DNA from: Parolsenella catena
Lineage (GTDB): Bacteria > Actinomycetota > Coriobacteriia > Coriobacteriales > Atopobiaceae
NCBI RefSeq assembly: GCF_003966955.1
Contig: NZ_AP019367.1
Span: 558,001 to 622,000, forward strand
Reading direction: 5' to 3'
DNA: 64,000 nucleotides
This document shows, one piece after another, positions 34,148 through 43,414 of this stretch. The translations under genes were made by a program, and so were the position numbers. The notes beneath the pieces are model-generated. The model saw only the letters and a program-made list of their open reading frames with translations, was not told where the DNA came from and made no database searches. The first letter of the stretch is position 1; the number at the start of each line of letters is the position of its first letter.

Positions 34148-35206
34148 ATGAGGGCTCCAACGTGCGAGGAAACCATCGATGTGCCGGGGGCGGCGCCGCT
34201 GGCCGCGGCCGTCTGGGCGCCCGAGGGCGTGGCCGATGAGCCAGGCACGCCGTTCGGCGTCACCTACGAGCCGGCGCCCGTTGTCCTCACGGGCGTCTCC
34301 GGGCAAGACGCGGGCGAGCTCGTGTTCGCCCTGCTCGACAGCGGCCGTAGCGTCGTCACCGTGGGAGGCGAGGTCCCGGGTGCCGCGGGCGCGCTCGAGG
34401 CCATGAGCCGCCTGGGCGTCACGCAGGCGCACCTTGCCGGCCCGCTTGCGGGCACCATCGCGCAGAAGGCCCCCGCCCGTGCCCTCAGCGCGGCACCGCT
34501 GCCCGAGCGCGCGACCGCCAACGCCGCCGCGGAGCTCCTCGCGCACATCCGCGCCCATGAACCGCGCCGCCGCCACAACCCGCTCGTGAGCGTCGACGCC
34601 GCGGGGGCTCACGTGGCGCCGGGTCCCGAGGACATCGTCGTGCGCCACGCCGTGGCTGCCGACGAGCCCGCCATCCAGGCAATGTATGGCCACCTGCTCG
34701 ACGCCTGCGACGCCCCCGGCCGCGAGACGTGCGGCTGGCGCCGTGGCTTCTGGCCGCTGCCCGACGACGTGAGCCGCCGCCTGCGCGAGGGCATCACGTG
34801 GGTGGCCCTCGAGCGCGGAGGCGAGCGACCGGGCGCGCCCGTGCTCGGCGCGATGTCGCTCGACGGCGACTTTGGCCTGCCTGGCGTCGAGCCGGACTGG
34901 GAGCCGCTTGCTCCTGGCGAGATGCTCACGTGCCACCTGCTTGCGACCGACCCCGCCGCCCGCGGTCGCGGCGTGGCAACGGCGCTGCTCGCGTCCTACG
35001 CGCGCGAGGGAATCGCGCGCGGCTGCCGGGCACTGCGCATCAACACCTCGCCGCAGAGCCTCTCCAACCGCCTCTACCGCGAGCTGGGCTTCACGCTGCA
35101 CCGGCCGGTGTGGTTTCCCTACGAGGGGCTCGACCTCACGGGCTGGACGAACCTCTACGAGATTCGCCTTGACGTGGCCGCGCCGGCGCCGGGCCACGCG
35201 CGATGA
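34148..35206 (+). CDS. Fusion of an uncharacterised N-terminal domain with a GNAT acetyltransferase
   Basis: A 352-aa protein. The C-terminal half (about residues 165-345) is a GNAT domain with the acetyl-CoA motif LLATDPAARGRGVATALL and INTSPQSLSNRLYRELGF. The N-terminal part (VVLTGVSGQDAGELVFALLDSGRSVVTVGG) looks like an alpha/beta domain I do not recognise. The frame is open upstream, but ATG 34148 follows GGGGAGGCGG and is preferred. It overlaps the next gene by four bases. The acetylated substrate is unknown. Confidence 0.75.
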   Translation: MRAPTCEETIDVPGAAPLAAAVWAPEGVADEPGTPFGVTYEPAPVVLTGVSGQDAGELVFALLDSGRSVVTVGGEVPGAAGALEAMSRLGVTQAHLAGPLAGTIAQKAPARALSAAPLPERATANAAAELLAHIRAHEPRRRHNPLVSVDAAGAHVAPGPEDIVVRHAVAADEPAIQAMYGHLLDACDAPGRETCGWRRGFWPLPDDVSRRLREGITWVALERGGERPGAPVLGAMSLDGDFGLPGVEPDWEPLAPGEMLTCHLLATDPAARGRGVATALLASYAREGIARGCRALRINTSPQSLSNRLYRELGFTLHRPVWFPYEGLDLTGWTNLYEIRLDVAAPAPGHAR

Positions 35207-35772
35207 GGACCCTGCTCGACATCGACTTTCTCGCGGACGAGGCGCTGCGCGGCCGGCTCGCGGCCTGGAGCGCGGCGCTGCTTGCGGGTGGTGCTGCGCC
35301 CATCGCGCTGCTCGTGGCCCTGGGCGCCCTTCCGGGCGTTATCGAGGCGGACGCGCTCCTCGGCGGTGGCGTCGCGGCGTGGCTCGCCGCGCTCGTCGTC
35401 GTGAGCCTGGCCGCGCTGCCCGTCCACGAGCTCATCCACGGCGCGCTGTTTCGCCTCATGGGAGGGCCGGGAGTCCGCGTGAGCTACGGGCATGCCGCCG
35501 GCATGCTGTATGCGGGCTGTCCCGGCCTCGTGCTGGCGCGCGGCCGCTTTGTCGTGGTGTTGCTGGGACCCGCGGCCGTCTTGAGCGCGGTGCTTCTCGC
35601 GGTGCCGTGTGCGCTCGGGTTTCCGCTGCTTGGGGCCATTGCGGCGGCCCTGCACCTCTCGTCTTGCGCGGGAGACCTGCTTGCGGCGGCGCTCGCGCTG
35701 CGCGAGCCCGCGTGCACGCACGTTCGGGACACCGAGCACGGCGTGCGGCTGCTCGCGGCCCCGCGGGGGTAG
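35203..35772 (+). CDS. DUF3267-type membrane zinc metallopeptidase-like protein
   Basis: A 189-aa membrane protein with four or five hydrophobic segments and an HExxH zinc motif (HELIH, about residues 76-80) in VHELIHGALFRLMGG. This matches the DUF3267 family of putative membrane metalloproteases, whose substrates are unknown. Its ATG overlaps the stop of the GNAT fusion gene, so the two are coexpressed. No signal peptide. Confidence 0.75.
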   Translation: MRTLLDIDFLADEALRGRLAAWSAALLAGGAAPIALLVALGALPGVIEADALLGGGVAAWLAALVVVSLAALPVHELIHGALFRLMGGPGVRVSYGHAAGMLYAGCPGLVLARGRFVVVLLGPAAVLSAVLLAVPCALGFPLLGAIAAALHLSSCAGDLLAAALALREPACTHVRDTEHGVRLLAAPRG

Positions 35773-35818
35773 GATAGCCTGCGACCGAAGCGATTGGTTC
35801 TCCCGAAAGGCTTGCCAC

Positions 35819-37753
35819 ATGAAGATCGCCATCGCCCAGATGAACTCGACGCCGGGCGCGTTCGACGCCACGGTGAGCTCCATGGCCGCCTATGGCCGCC
35901 GTGCCGAGGAGCTCGGCGCGGACCTGCTCGTGTTCGGCGCGCCCGTGCTCATGGGCCCGGACCCGATGGGCCTTGCCGCCAACGAGGCCTACCTCCTCGA
36001 CGCCACGCGCGCCCTGGGGGCACTGGCCGAGCAGGTTGGCGTGCCCGCGCTCGTGCCCTACACGTCCAACATCACCGGCGCGCCCACCTATGACGTGGCC
36101 TACGTCCGCGACGGCGCGGCCGTGCCTATCTCGCTTACGAGCATGCTCGACGCCATCGGCCCCGGCAGCGTCGACGCCGTGGCGCGCGGCATCCGCGAGC
36201 GCCTTGACGCGGACGCCCGCCTGGGGGATGCGGGCGGCCAGGCCGCGCGGCTCATCGACCCTGCCGTCATAGAGGTGGGCGGCGCCCATGTGGGCGTGGC
36301 CCTCTCGCTCGGCGACCTCGACGCCTTCTGCGCCGGCGACCTCGACGCCGACGTCATCTGCCTCATGCCCGTGGACGGCTACGACACCGACGACGAGATG
36401 ACGAGCCTGGCGCCCGCCGTCTCGGACGGCTGCTTCGTGCCCGAGGCGGCCGATGCTGACGCATGGCTCGCCGTGGCCGGCGCCTCGGGGGCCTACGAGG
36501 ACATGGTCTACTGCGGCGGGAGCTTCGTCATGGCCCCGTGGGGCGAGCTCGCGGCCGCGGCCTCGTCGTTTGCCGAGGAGCTGCTCGTCTGCGACGTCGA
36601 CGTGCGCTCCGAGGGCCCGCTTGCCGAGCCGGTTGCGCCGCCCGCGTACGACCGTGCCACGCTCCTGTGGCGCAGCGCCGCGACCTCCGTGCGAGACCAG
36701 GTGAACAAGCGCGGCCTGTCGGGCGTGGCGCTCGTCGTGGACGGCTCGCTTGCGAGCGCCGCCACCGCGGCCGTGGCCGTGGACGCCGTGGGCCCGCTGC
36801 GGGTCCATGCGCTCGTCTGGGCCGAGGAAGACGCCCTGGCAGACGCCCGCGAGCTTGTGCGCAACCTGCGCATCCGTGACGTCGACGAGCTGTCCGCGAG
36901 GGGGCTCGAGGCCGCGGCCGAGGCCCTAGGCGGCGACGGCGAGGAGGGCGTCGTGTCCTCTCTCGTCGAGACGCGCCTGGGCACGCTCGCGGCGGCGGGC
37001 GAGCTGCTTGCGCTGTCGTGCGCCGACAAGACGATGCTTGCGGTGGGCACGGGCGCGCTCGCCGCGACTCCCGTCGTGCGCGCCTGCACGTTCGCGCCGT
37101 TTGGCGACGTGTACCGCTCCGACGTGGCGGCGGCCGCGCGCAAGCGCAACGCGGTGTCGCCCGTCATCCCCGCCGGGTGCCTTGCCAGGCTCCGCGTGCC
37201 CACGGGCCTGGGGCTCGAGCAGGCCGCCCAGACCGACGAGCTGCGCCTCTCCGAGCTCGACGCCCTGCTGCTGCTGCGCATCGAGCGCGGCGCCGGCGTG
37301 GGCGAGCTCGCCGGCTCGAGGCTGGGCGAGCAGGGCGTTGCCCTCGTGCTCGAGCGGCTCCGCGCGCTCGAGGCGTGGCGCCGCCAGGGCCCGGCCTATC
37401 CCGTGGTCTCTGCGCGCTCGCTTGGCGAGGCCCAACGGCCGGCGATGGACGCGTGGAAGGACCGCCCGACCGACGAGGCCGCCGCGAGCCGCCTCGTCTC
37501 GTCCGTGGCAGACGTCATCTCCCAGCCGCGCCAGCGACCGATGAGGCCCACGCAGAAGGCGTCCGCCGCCACGGGCGCGCAGGTGCCCGCGCCCGGCATG
37601 CCCGTGTCCTTCTCCATCTCTCCCGAGACCGCGGGCCAGATGGCCCCGCGCATCTCGGAGCTCATGGGATACCTCAAGGAGCTCTCCGACGGCCGTCGCC
37701 TGCGCGGCGAGCAGGGTGGCACGTGGCCCGGCGGCATGTTCTCCGACAACTAG
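35819..37753 (+). CDS. NadE-like (nitrilase + NAD synthase) protein lacking catalytic motifs
   Basis: The 644-aa layout is that of glutamine-dependent NAD+ synthetase: nitrilase-like N-terminus (MKIAIAQMNSTPGAFD...) and synthetase-like C-terminus with NLRIRDVDEL, CADKTMLAVG and YRSDV. The key residues are missing. The nitrilase Glu motif is replaced by FGAPV (39-43), no ICED-type nucleophile Cys segment is seen (ALSLGDLDAF instead), and the SGGxDS P-loop is DGSLAS (308-313). The C-terminus has a Pro-rich linker and EISELMGYLKELSDGRRLRG-like tail. It is therefore probably a pseudoenzyme or has a changed function, not the cell's NAD synthase. Confidence 0.78.
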   Translation: MKIAIAQMNSTPGAFDATVSSMAAYGRRAEELGADLLVFGAPVLMGPDPMGLAANEAYLLDATRALGALAEQVGVPALVPYTSNITGAPTYDVAYVRDGAAVPISLTSMLDAIGPGSVDAVARGIRERLDADARLGDAGGQAARLIDPAVIEVGGAHVGVALSLGDLDAFCAGDLDADVICLMPVDGYDTDDEMTSLAPAVSDGCFVPEAADADAWLAVAGASGAYEDMVYCGGSFVMAPWGELAAAASSFAEELLVCDVDVRSEGPLAEPVAPPAYDRATLLWRSAATSVRDQVNKRGLSGVALVVDGSLASAATAAVAVDAVGPLRVHALVWAEEDALADARELVRNLRIRDVDELSARGLEAAAEALGGDGEEGVVSSLVETRLGTLAAAGELLALSCADKTMLAVGTGALAATPVVRACTFAPFGDVYRSDVAAAARKRNAVSPVIPAGCLARLRVPTGLGLEQAAQTDELRLSELDALLLLRIERGAGVGELAGSRLGEQGVALVLERLRALEAWRRQGPAYPVVSARSLGEAQRPAMDAWKDRPTDEAAASRLVSSVADVISQPRQRPMRPTQKASAATGAQVPAPGMPVSFSISPETAGQMAPRISELMGYLKELSDGRRLRGEQGGTWPGGMFSDN

Positions 37754-37831
37754 CGACTGCGGCCGCGAGCAAGGACGGTGCCCCTCTGGTGCGCGTCTTC
37801 GGCGTGGCGCCCCGCGCGTCGTGCTAAACTA

Positions 37832-37843
37832 GAACCTATGTTC
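37832..37843 (+). promoter_or_regulatory. LexA (SOS) box upstream of ruvCAB
   Basis: GAAC-CTAT-GTTC is a perfect match to the Gram-positive/actinobacterial LexA box GAAC-N4-GTTC, 30 bases before the ruvC start. A -10-like TAAACT lies just upstream. SOS control of ruvCAB is well known in other bacteria. Confidence 0.65.
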
Positions 37844-37872
37844 GGTTGCCGAGGAGGGCGAGGGGAGCGCGC

Positions 37873-38448
37873 ATGATCGTCTTGGGCATAGACCCGGGCC
37901 TGGCAAACACGGGCTGGGGCGTCATCGAGACGCGCGGCTCGGTTGCCCGCGCGCGGGCATACGGCTGCATCCACACGGAGGCAGACGAGCCGCTCCACGA
38001 ACGCCTCGGCCAGATCTGTGCCCAGATCGAGCAGGCCATCAGCCGCTACGAGCCGGGCAGCGTGGCCATCGAGGACATCTTCTTTGGCCAGAACACGCGC
38101 TCGGCCATCCTCACGGCCCACGCGAGGGGGGCGGCGCTCGTGGCGTGCTCCCAGTGCGGGGTGGAGGTTGCCAGCTACACGCCCATGCAGATCAAGCAGT
38201 CCGTCGTGGGCACGGGTGCGGCCGACAAGCGCCAGGTCACCTACATGGTGCGCAACGTCCTCGCCCTTGACCACGACCCAAAGCCAGACCACTGCGCGGA
38301 CGCCCTCGCGGCGGCCGTGTGCCACGCAAACCTGAGCCGCACGTTCGCGATGTCTGCGGCCCAGGGCGGGGCGGCCGCGCGCACGCTCGCAAGGACGCGC
38401 TCGGGGCTCACCGCCTCGACGGAACATGACAGGAGAGTGGACGCATGA
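37873..38448 (+). CDS. ruvC: Holliday junction resolvase RuvC
   Basis: Endonuclease that cuts Holliday junctions, working with RuvAB. The 191-aa protein has D7 in GIDPGLANTGWG, the catalytic Glu in VAIEDIFFGQN and the closing acidic pair in KPDHCADALAAAVCH. GAGGGGAG precedes ATG 37873. About 25 residues of polar C-terminal tail follow the conserved core. It overlaps ruvA by four bases (ATGA). Confidence 0.95.
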   Translation: MIVLGIDPGLANTGWGVIETRGSVARARAYGCIHTEADEPLHERLGQICAQIEQAISRYEPGSVAIEDIFFGQNTRSAILTAHARGAALVACSQCGVEVASYTPMQIKQSVVGTGAADKRQVTYMVRNVLALDHDPKPDHCADALAAAVCHANLSRTFAMSAAQGGAAARTLARTRSGLTASTEHDRRVDA

Positions 38449-39086
38449 TCGTCCAACTGACAGGAACGCTCGTGGAGCTCACGGCAAGCCATGTGGTGCT
38501 CGACGTGGGCGGCGTGGGCTACGAGCTGGGCGTCTCGGCCGTCACGGCCGGCTCGCTTCCCGAGGCGGGAACGCCCGGCGTCACGCTGCTTGCCCGCCTC
38601 ATCGTGCGCGAGGACTCCATGACGCTCTTTGGCTTCTCCACGCGCGAGGAGCGCTCGCTGTTCGACCGCCTGTGCGCCATCTCCGGCGTGGGCCCCAAGC
38701 TCGCGCTCTCCGTGCTGTCCACGTTCACGCCCGCTCAGCTCGCGGGCGTGGTGGCGGCAGAGGACGCCGGGATGATGGCCACGGTCCCGGGCGTGGGCAA
38801 GAAGCTCGCGAGCCGTCTTCTGCTCGAGCTGGAGAGCGTGTTTGCCAAGGACCCCACGCTGCTGAGCCTGGCCACGGCCGCGTCGCTGCCGGCCCGCGGA
38901 GGCATCGTGGCCACGGCGCCTGCCGCCGGGTCTGGCGTGGAGGACGATGTCATGGCCGCGCTGCTCGCCATGGGCTTCACGGGCGAGGAGGCAACGCTTG
39001 CGCTCGATGGCCACGGGGACGCCGGCGCCACGACCACGAAGGCGGCGCTCGAGTACGCGCTCAAGCGCCTGGGGAGGAGGTCGTAG
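38445..39086 (+). CDS. ruvA: Holliday junction branch migration protein RuvA
   Basis: DNA-binding tetramer that loads RuvB onto Holliday junctions. The 213-aa protein shows the N-terminal OB-fold (MIVQLTGTLVELTASHVVLDVGGVGYEL), helix-hairpin-helix motifs (FDRLCAISGVGPKLALSVL and TVPGVGKKLASRLLLEL) and the C-terminal domain that contacts RuvB (DVMAALLAMGFTGEEA). The acidic pin typical of RuvA lies in the EDSMTLFGFSTREER region. The ruvB ATG follows its stop directly. Confidence 0.95.
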   Translation: MIVQLTGTLVELTASHVVLDVGGVGYELGVSAVTAGSLPEAGTPGVTLLARLIVREDSMTLFGFSTREERSLFDRLCAISGVGPKLALSVLSTFTPAQLAGVVAAEDAGMMATVPGVGKKLASRLLLELESVFAKDPTLLSLATAASLPARGGIVATAPAAGSGVEDDVMAALLAMGFTGEEATLALDGHGDAGATTTKAALEYALKRLGRRS

Positions 39087-40154
39087 ATGTGGGAGGCAGA
39101 CCCCTCGCAGGACCTGTTCGGCACCCCGGCCGCGCGCACGCACGAGCCTGGCACCCCGCGCAGCGTCACCGCGCAGCTCACGGCCGATGACCTCGAGATT
39201 GACCGCAACCTGCGCCCGCAGACGCTCGACGAGTACTGCGGACAGCAGCGCGTGCGTCAGAACCTGCGCGTGCTCATCGAGGCCGCGAAGAGCCGCCACG
39301 AGCCGCTTGACCACGTGATCTTCTCGGGCCCGCCGGGCCTGGGAAAGACGACGCTCGCTACCGTCGTGGCCAACGAGATGGGCTCGAAGATCCACACCAC
39401 GAGCGGTCCGGCCATCGAACGCACGGGAGACCTCGCGGCCATTCTCACCAACCTCGAGGCCGGCGACGTCCTGTTCATCGATGAGATCCACCGCCTCAAC
39501 CACAACATCGAGGAGGTCCTCTACCCGGCGATGGAGGACTTCTTCCTCGACATCGTCATCGGCAAGGGGCCGGCGGCGCGCTCCATCCGCCTTGACGTGC
39601 CACGCTTCACGCTCGTGGGCGCCACGACGCGCACGGGGCTCCTCACGGGGCCGCTGCGCGACCGCTTTGGCATCTCGTTCAGGCTCGACTACTACTCGGT
39701 GGAAGAGCTCGCGCAGATCGTGGAGCGCTCGGCGGGCATCCTGGGCGTCTCGATAGACCATGACTCCGCGCTTGAGATCGCAAGCCGCAGCCGAGGCACG
39801 CCTCGCCTGGCAAACCGCCTGCTCAAGCGTGTGAGGGACTACGCCCAGGTGCGTGCGGGAGGCGCCATCACCTGCGAGGTGGCGGCCGAGGCCATGAGCT
39901 TCTTCGAGATAGATGAGCTGGGCCTGGACTGGATGGACACGAAGATCCTCCAGGCACTCGCGGTGACGTTTCGCGGCAGGGCCGTGGGCCTCTCCACCAT
40001 AGCGAGCTCGGTGGGCGAGGACCCCTCGACCATCGAGGACGTCTACGAGCCCTACCTGCTGCAGCGCGGGCTCATCGTGCGCACGCCGCAGGGCCGCCAG
40101 GCCACGCTTGCCGCCTTCGAGCACCTGGGCGTCACCCCGCCCGCAAGCGCATGA
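39087..40154 (+). CDS. ruvB: Holliday junction helicase RuvB
   Basis: AAA+ motor that drives branch migration. The 355-aa protein has [12 protein letters not shown] at the start of the core, Walker [10 protein letters not shown], Walker [11 protein letters not shown], sensor 1 LVGATTRTG, arginine finger GPLRDRFGI and the C-terminal winged helix ([26 protein letters not shown]). About 35 poorly conserved residues precede the core. It ends the ruvCAB operon; a dispersed hairpin follows. Confidence 0.96.
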   Translation: MWEADPSQDLFGTPAARTHEPGTPRSVTAQLTADDLEIDRNLRPQTLDEYCGQQRVRQNLRVLIEAAKSRHEPLDHVIFSGPPGLGKTTLATVVANEMGSKIHTTSGPAIERTGDLAAILTNLEAGDVLFIDEIHRLNHNIEEVLYPAMEDFFLDIVIGKGPAARSIRLDVPRFTLVGATTRTGLLTGPLRDRFGISFRLDYYSVEELAQIVERSAGILGVSIDHDSALEIASRSRGTPRLANRLLKRVRDYAQVRAGGAITCEVAAEAMSFFEIDELGLDWMDTKILQALAVTFRGRAVGLSTIASSVGEDPSTIEDVYEPYLLQRGLIVRTPQGRQATLAAFEHLGVTPPASA

Positions 40155-40156
40155 CG

Positions 40157-40185
40157 GACCAAAGGGGACGGGTTCGTTTGGTCCC
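40157..40185. repeat. Dispersed GGGGACGGGTTC hairpin repeat, copy 2
   Basis: GGACCAAA and TTTGGTCC arms enclose GGGGACGGGTTCG two bases after the ruvB stop. It is nearly identical to copies at 1101 and 54532. Confidence 0.65.
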
Positions 40186-40283
40186 GTTTGGCGCCCTCGC
40201 GGTGTTTCGCTCGGCCCGCTTTGCCGCTTGATGCATAAACGTGTGCTCATGACGTATAGAATTGAGCAGGTTTAGAAATGAAT

Positions 40284-40319
40284 GGGCGCGTCACCTGCAG
40301 GCTGGCCGGTGACGCGCCC
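40284..40319 (+). other. Leader hairpin upstream of the DUF6483-like gene
   Basis: GGGCGCGTCACC-N12-GGTGACGCGCCC is a perfect 12-bp stem 25 bases before the next start codon, with no T-run. It may be a leader structure or processing site in the 5' untranslated region. Confidence 0.5.
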
Positions 40320-40343
40320 GTCGCAAAACGTATGGAGTTGCCC

Positions 40344-40754
40344 ATGCTTCAGCGCGATTACATCACCGAGATGACGCGGCGCTTTGTCGAGGCGCTCACG
40401 AGGCGCCTGCGAAGCGCGCTGCTCGACCAGGACCCGGAGGCCATCGCGGACCTCGAGCAGGCCATTGGCGAGCTGCTCGACCTGGACGGGGCCACGGCGC
40501 TGTCGCTGGACGCGAGCTCGCTCGTGACGATGATGGAGCTCTCCGGCATCGCGGACTCGCTCGCGTCCTACGTCTGCTATGCGCTGCTGCGTGTGGCTGA
40601 CGCCTACGAGGCGCGCGGTGACGCCGCGCTTGCCGCCGTGCGCCGCGACCAGGCCACGGCCGTCTCGGGCGCGTTTCTCTGCGAGCTGGGCAGCGTTCCC
40701 GCCGAGCTGCGAGAGCTCGACGAGGACATCGCCGCCCGGCTGGGGGAGCGCTAG
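40344..40754 (+). CDS. Hypothetical helical protein, DUF6483-like
   Basis: A 136-aa, mostly helical soluble protein (MLQRDYITEMTRRFVEALTRRLRSALL at the start, then an Asp/Glu/Ala-rich helical body). It resembles DUF6483 proteins, which are of unknown function; this match is from memory of the N-terminal pattern and is tentative. GGAG six bases before ATG 40344 decides between it and upstream ATGs at 40278 and 40332. It lies one base before arcA, so it is likely cotranscribed with the arginine deiminase gene. Confidence 0.65.
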   Translation: MLQRDYITEMTRRFVEALTRRLRSALLDQDPEAIADLEQAIGELLDLDGATALSLDASSLVTMMELSGIADSLASYVCYALLRVADAYEARGDAALAAVRRDQATAVSGAFLCELGSVPAELRELDEDIAARLGER

Positions 40755-40755
40755 C

Positions 40756-42198
40756 ATGGCGTCGCCCTCGATTCCGGGCACGCCCTCGATTCCGGGCGCG
40801 CCCGCGCCCGCCCAATCGCCCGCTCAAGCGCCCGCTCAAGCGCCCGCGCCTGCCCAATCGCCCGCGCAAGCGCCCGCGCCCACGCAATTTCCCACGTCCA
40901 GCTCCCCGCTCAGCGTCACGAGCGAGATTGGCCGCCTGCGCCGCGTCTGCCTGCACAGGCCCGGCAACGAGCTGCTCAACCTCATGCCGGCAGACCTGGG
41001 GCGCCTTCTGTTTGATGACATCCCCTTCCTCGAGGTGGCACAGGCCGAGCACGACCGCTTTGCCGCGCTGCTGCGCCGCGAGGGCGTGGAGGTTCTCTAC
41101 CTCGAGCGCCTCGTGGCCGAGGCCCTCGAGGCCGTTCCGGGGGCCCGTGCGGAGTTCACGAGCCAGTACCTCGCCGAGTGCGGCGTGCACGACAACGTGG
41201 CCCTCGCCGCCATCCGCGAGCTTCTCGACTCCATCCGCGACCCCTACGAGCTCGTGCTCAAGACCATGGCGGGCGTCACGCGCCACGAGCTGGAGCTGCC
41301 GCTTGGCAGCCGCTACGTTGCCGGCACCGGCGTGGTGGCGGCAACGTCTGCCCGCGCGGGCTCCGCATCCACGCTCGTGGCGGCGCTCGGTGACGCGGTC
41401 GAGCCTGACACCGAGCTCATCGTGGACCCCATGCCCAACCTCTACTTCACGAGGGACCCGTTCTGCGTGGTGGGGCCGGGCGTCAACCTCAACCGGATGT
41501 ATCAGGCCACGCGCCGTCGCGAGACCATCTACGGCCGCTACCTGTTCGCGTGCCACCCCGAGTACCGCGACGTGCCGCTGTGGTACGACCGCGACCTTGC
41601 CTATCACGTGGAGGGTGGCGACGTCCTCGTGCTGGGCGAGCGCACCATCTGCGTGGGCATCTCGCAGCGCACGGAGGCTGCGGCCATCGACGCCATGGCA
41701 AGCCGCATGATCTGGGACGAGGAGTGCCCCGTCGGGCAGCTCTATGCGCTGCGCATCCCGGAGAGCCGCGCGTTCATGCACCTGGACACCGTGCTCACGC
41801 AGATCGACGTGGACACGTTCACCGTGCATCCGGCCATTCTCGGCACGCTACAGGTGTTCCGCATCACGGCCGGCGCGCGTCCGGGGGAGCTGGCCGTCGA
41901 GGAGATCGTCGAGCCGCTTGACCGCGTGCTCGCGCGCATCCTGGGGCTCGACGCCGTGCGGCTCGTCCGCTGCGGCGGGGGAGACCCAATCGCCGCGGCG
42001 CGCGAGCAGTGGAACGACGGCTCCAACACGCTTGCGATAGCGCCCGGGCGCATCTGCGTCTACCAGCGCAACAGCGCCACGAACGAGGCGCTTGCCAAGG
42101 CGGGCCTCGAGCTTGTCGTGCTGCCCAGCTCCGAGCTCTCACGCGGTCGCGGCGGCCCTCGCTGCATGAGCATGCCCTTCGTGAGGGATGCGGTGTAG
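40756..42198 (+). CDS. arcA: Arginine deiminase with repetitive N-terminal extension
   Basis: Hydrolyses arginine to citrulline and ammonia, the first step of the ADI pathway. Catalytic elements are present: Asp/Arg in PNLYFTRDPF, Glu in HVEGGDVLVLG, His in FMHLDTVLTQID and nucleophile C470 in RGGPRCMSMP. The protein is 480 aa, longer than typical ArcA (about 410), because of some 52 N-terminal residues made of repeats of P, A, Q and S (PAQSPAQAPAQ). The extension is encoded by a matching DNA minisatellite. The start has little ribosome-site support, so translation may be coupled to the preceding gene; a start after the repeat cannot be excluded. Confidence 0.92.
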   Translation: MASPSIPGTPSIPGAPAPAQSPAQAPAQAPAPAQSPAQAPAPTQFPTSSSPLSVTSEIGRLRRVCLHRPGNELLNLMPADLGRLLFDDIPFLEVAQAEHDRFAALLRREGVEVLYLERLVAEALEAVPGARAEFTSQYLAECGVHDNVALAAIRELLDSIRDPYELVLKTMAGVTRHELELPLGSRYVAGTGVVAATSARAGSASTLVAALGDAVEPDTELIVDPMPNLYFTRDPFCVVGPGVNLNRMYQATRRRETIYGRYLFACHPEYRDVPLWYDRDLAYHVEGGDVLVLGERTICVGISQRTEAAAIDAMASRMIWDEECPVGQLYALRIPESRAFMHLDTVLTQIDVDTFTVHPAILGTLQVFRITAGARPGELAVEEIVEPLDRVLARILGLDAVRLVRCGGGDPIAAAREQWNDGSNTLAIAPGRICVYQRNSATNEALAKAGLELVVLPSSELSRGRGGPRCMSMPFVRDAV

Positions 42199-42244
42199 GA
42201 GCGGCCTGGCGGCGCCCACGGGGCACGCGCTCTCGTCTCCTTGC

Positions 42245-42313
42245 TTGTATCGCGTAGAGAGTGTGTCTATAATCACAAAATATTAGATTCCGCGATAGTT
42301 TATGCAAGAATCT
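42245..42313 (+). promoter_or_regulatory. arcB promoter with possible arginine-regulator sites
   Basis: TTGTAT (42245-42250), 17-bp spacer and TATAAT (42268-42273) form a good sigma70 promoter. Just downstream, AGATTC (about 42286) and GAATCT (about 42308) are inverted, and TTTATGCA and TGAATAAG resemble ArgR half-sites. ArgR binding is a guess; the promoter itself is well supported. Confidence 0.6.
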
Positions 42314-42381
42314 GAATAAGAGAAGCATCGAACAACACACGCAACGGGCACCAATCGATTGGCGCCGTGAGAGGGGACACC

Positions 42382-43410
42382 ATGAACCACACGAAGGCAG
42401 ACGAGACGTACGCGGCCAAGGGCGTCGACCTCTCCGGTCGCAACTTCCTGAAGCTGCTCGACTACTCCACGGATGAGATCCTCTACCTCATTGACCTCGC
42501 CGCCGAGCTCAAGGCCATGAAGAAGGCCGGCGAGGCGCACGACTGGCTGCACGGCAAGAACGTCGTGCTGCTGTTCGAGAAGACGTCCACCCGCACGCGC
42601 TGCAGCTTCGAGGTGGGCGCGATGGATTTGGGCATGGGCGTCACCTACCTGGACCCCAAGAGCTCGCAGATGGGCAAGAAGGAGTCCATCGAGGACACGG
42701 CGCGCGTGCTTGGGCGCATGTATGACGGCATCGAGTACCGCGGCTTTGCGCAGAGCATCGTTGAGGACCTCGCCGCCAACGCCGGCGTGCCCGTGTGGAA
42801 CGGCCTCACCACGGAGTTCCACCCCACGCAGATGATCGCCGACATGCTCACCGTGCGCGAGCACACCGGCAAGCTTGCGGGCAACAAGCTCACGTTCATG
42901 GGCGATGCGGGCAACAACGTGGGCAACTCGCTCATGGTGGTGTGCGCCAAGCTCGGCATCGACTTCTGCGCCTGCGGCCCGGCCGAGCAGATGCCCGACG
43001 CCGCGCTCGTGGAGCAGTGTCGCGAGATTGCCGCCGAGAACGGCTGCACCATCACGCTGACCGAGGACCTGGACGAGGGCCTGGCCGGCACCACGGTTGT
43101 CTACACCGACATCTGGGTGTCCATGGGCGAGTCGGCAGATCTCTGGGGCGAGCGCATCAAGCTGCTGAGCCCGTATCAGGTGAACGCCGCCGCCATGGCC
43201 AAGGCCGCGCCGAATGCCATCTTCATGCACTGCCTGCCGAGCTTCCACGACCTCAACACCACCACGGCCGTGGAGGTCAACGAGAAGTTCGGCATCGCCG
43301 AGATGGAGGTCACCGACGAGGTCTTCGAGTCCGAGAAGTCCGTCGTCTTCGATGAGGCCGAGAACCGCATGCACTCCATCAAGGCCGTGATGTACGCCAC
43401 GCTGAAGTAG
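42382..43410 (+). CDS. arcB: Ornithine carbamoyltransferase
   Basis: Interconverts citrulline plus phosphate with ornithine plus carbamoyl phosphate. Placed after arcA it most likely works in the catabolic ADI pathway, though an anabolic argF role is possible and the sequence alone does not decide. The 342-aa protein has the carbamoyl-phosphate site STRTR (S69-R73), [25 protein letters not shown] and the ornithine/catalytic HCLPSFHD (H283, C284). AGAGGGG precedes ATG 42382. Carbamate kinase, the third pathway enzyme, is not adjacent. It has its own promoter and a strong terminator. Confidence 0.94.
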   Translation: MNHTKADETYAAKGVDLSGRNFLKLLDYSTDEILYLIDLAAELKAMKKAGEAHDWLHGKNVVLLFEKTSTRTRCSFEVGAMDLGMGVTYLDPKSSQMGKKESIEDTARVLGRMYDGIEYRGFAQSIVEDLAANAGVPVWNGLTTEFHPTQMIADMLTVREHTGKLAGNKLTFMGDAGNNVGNSLMVVCAKLGIDFCACGPAEQMPDAALVEQCREIAAENGCTITLTEDLDEGLAGTTVVYTDIWVSMGESADLWGERIKLLSPYQVNAAAMAKAAPNAIFMHCLPSFHDLNTTTAVEVNEKFGIAEMEVTDEVFESEKSVVFDEAENRMHSIKAVMYATLK

Positions 43411-43414
43411 CGGC

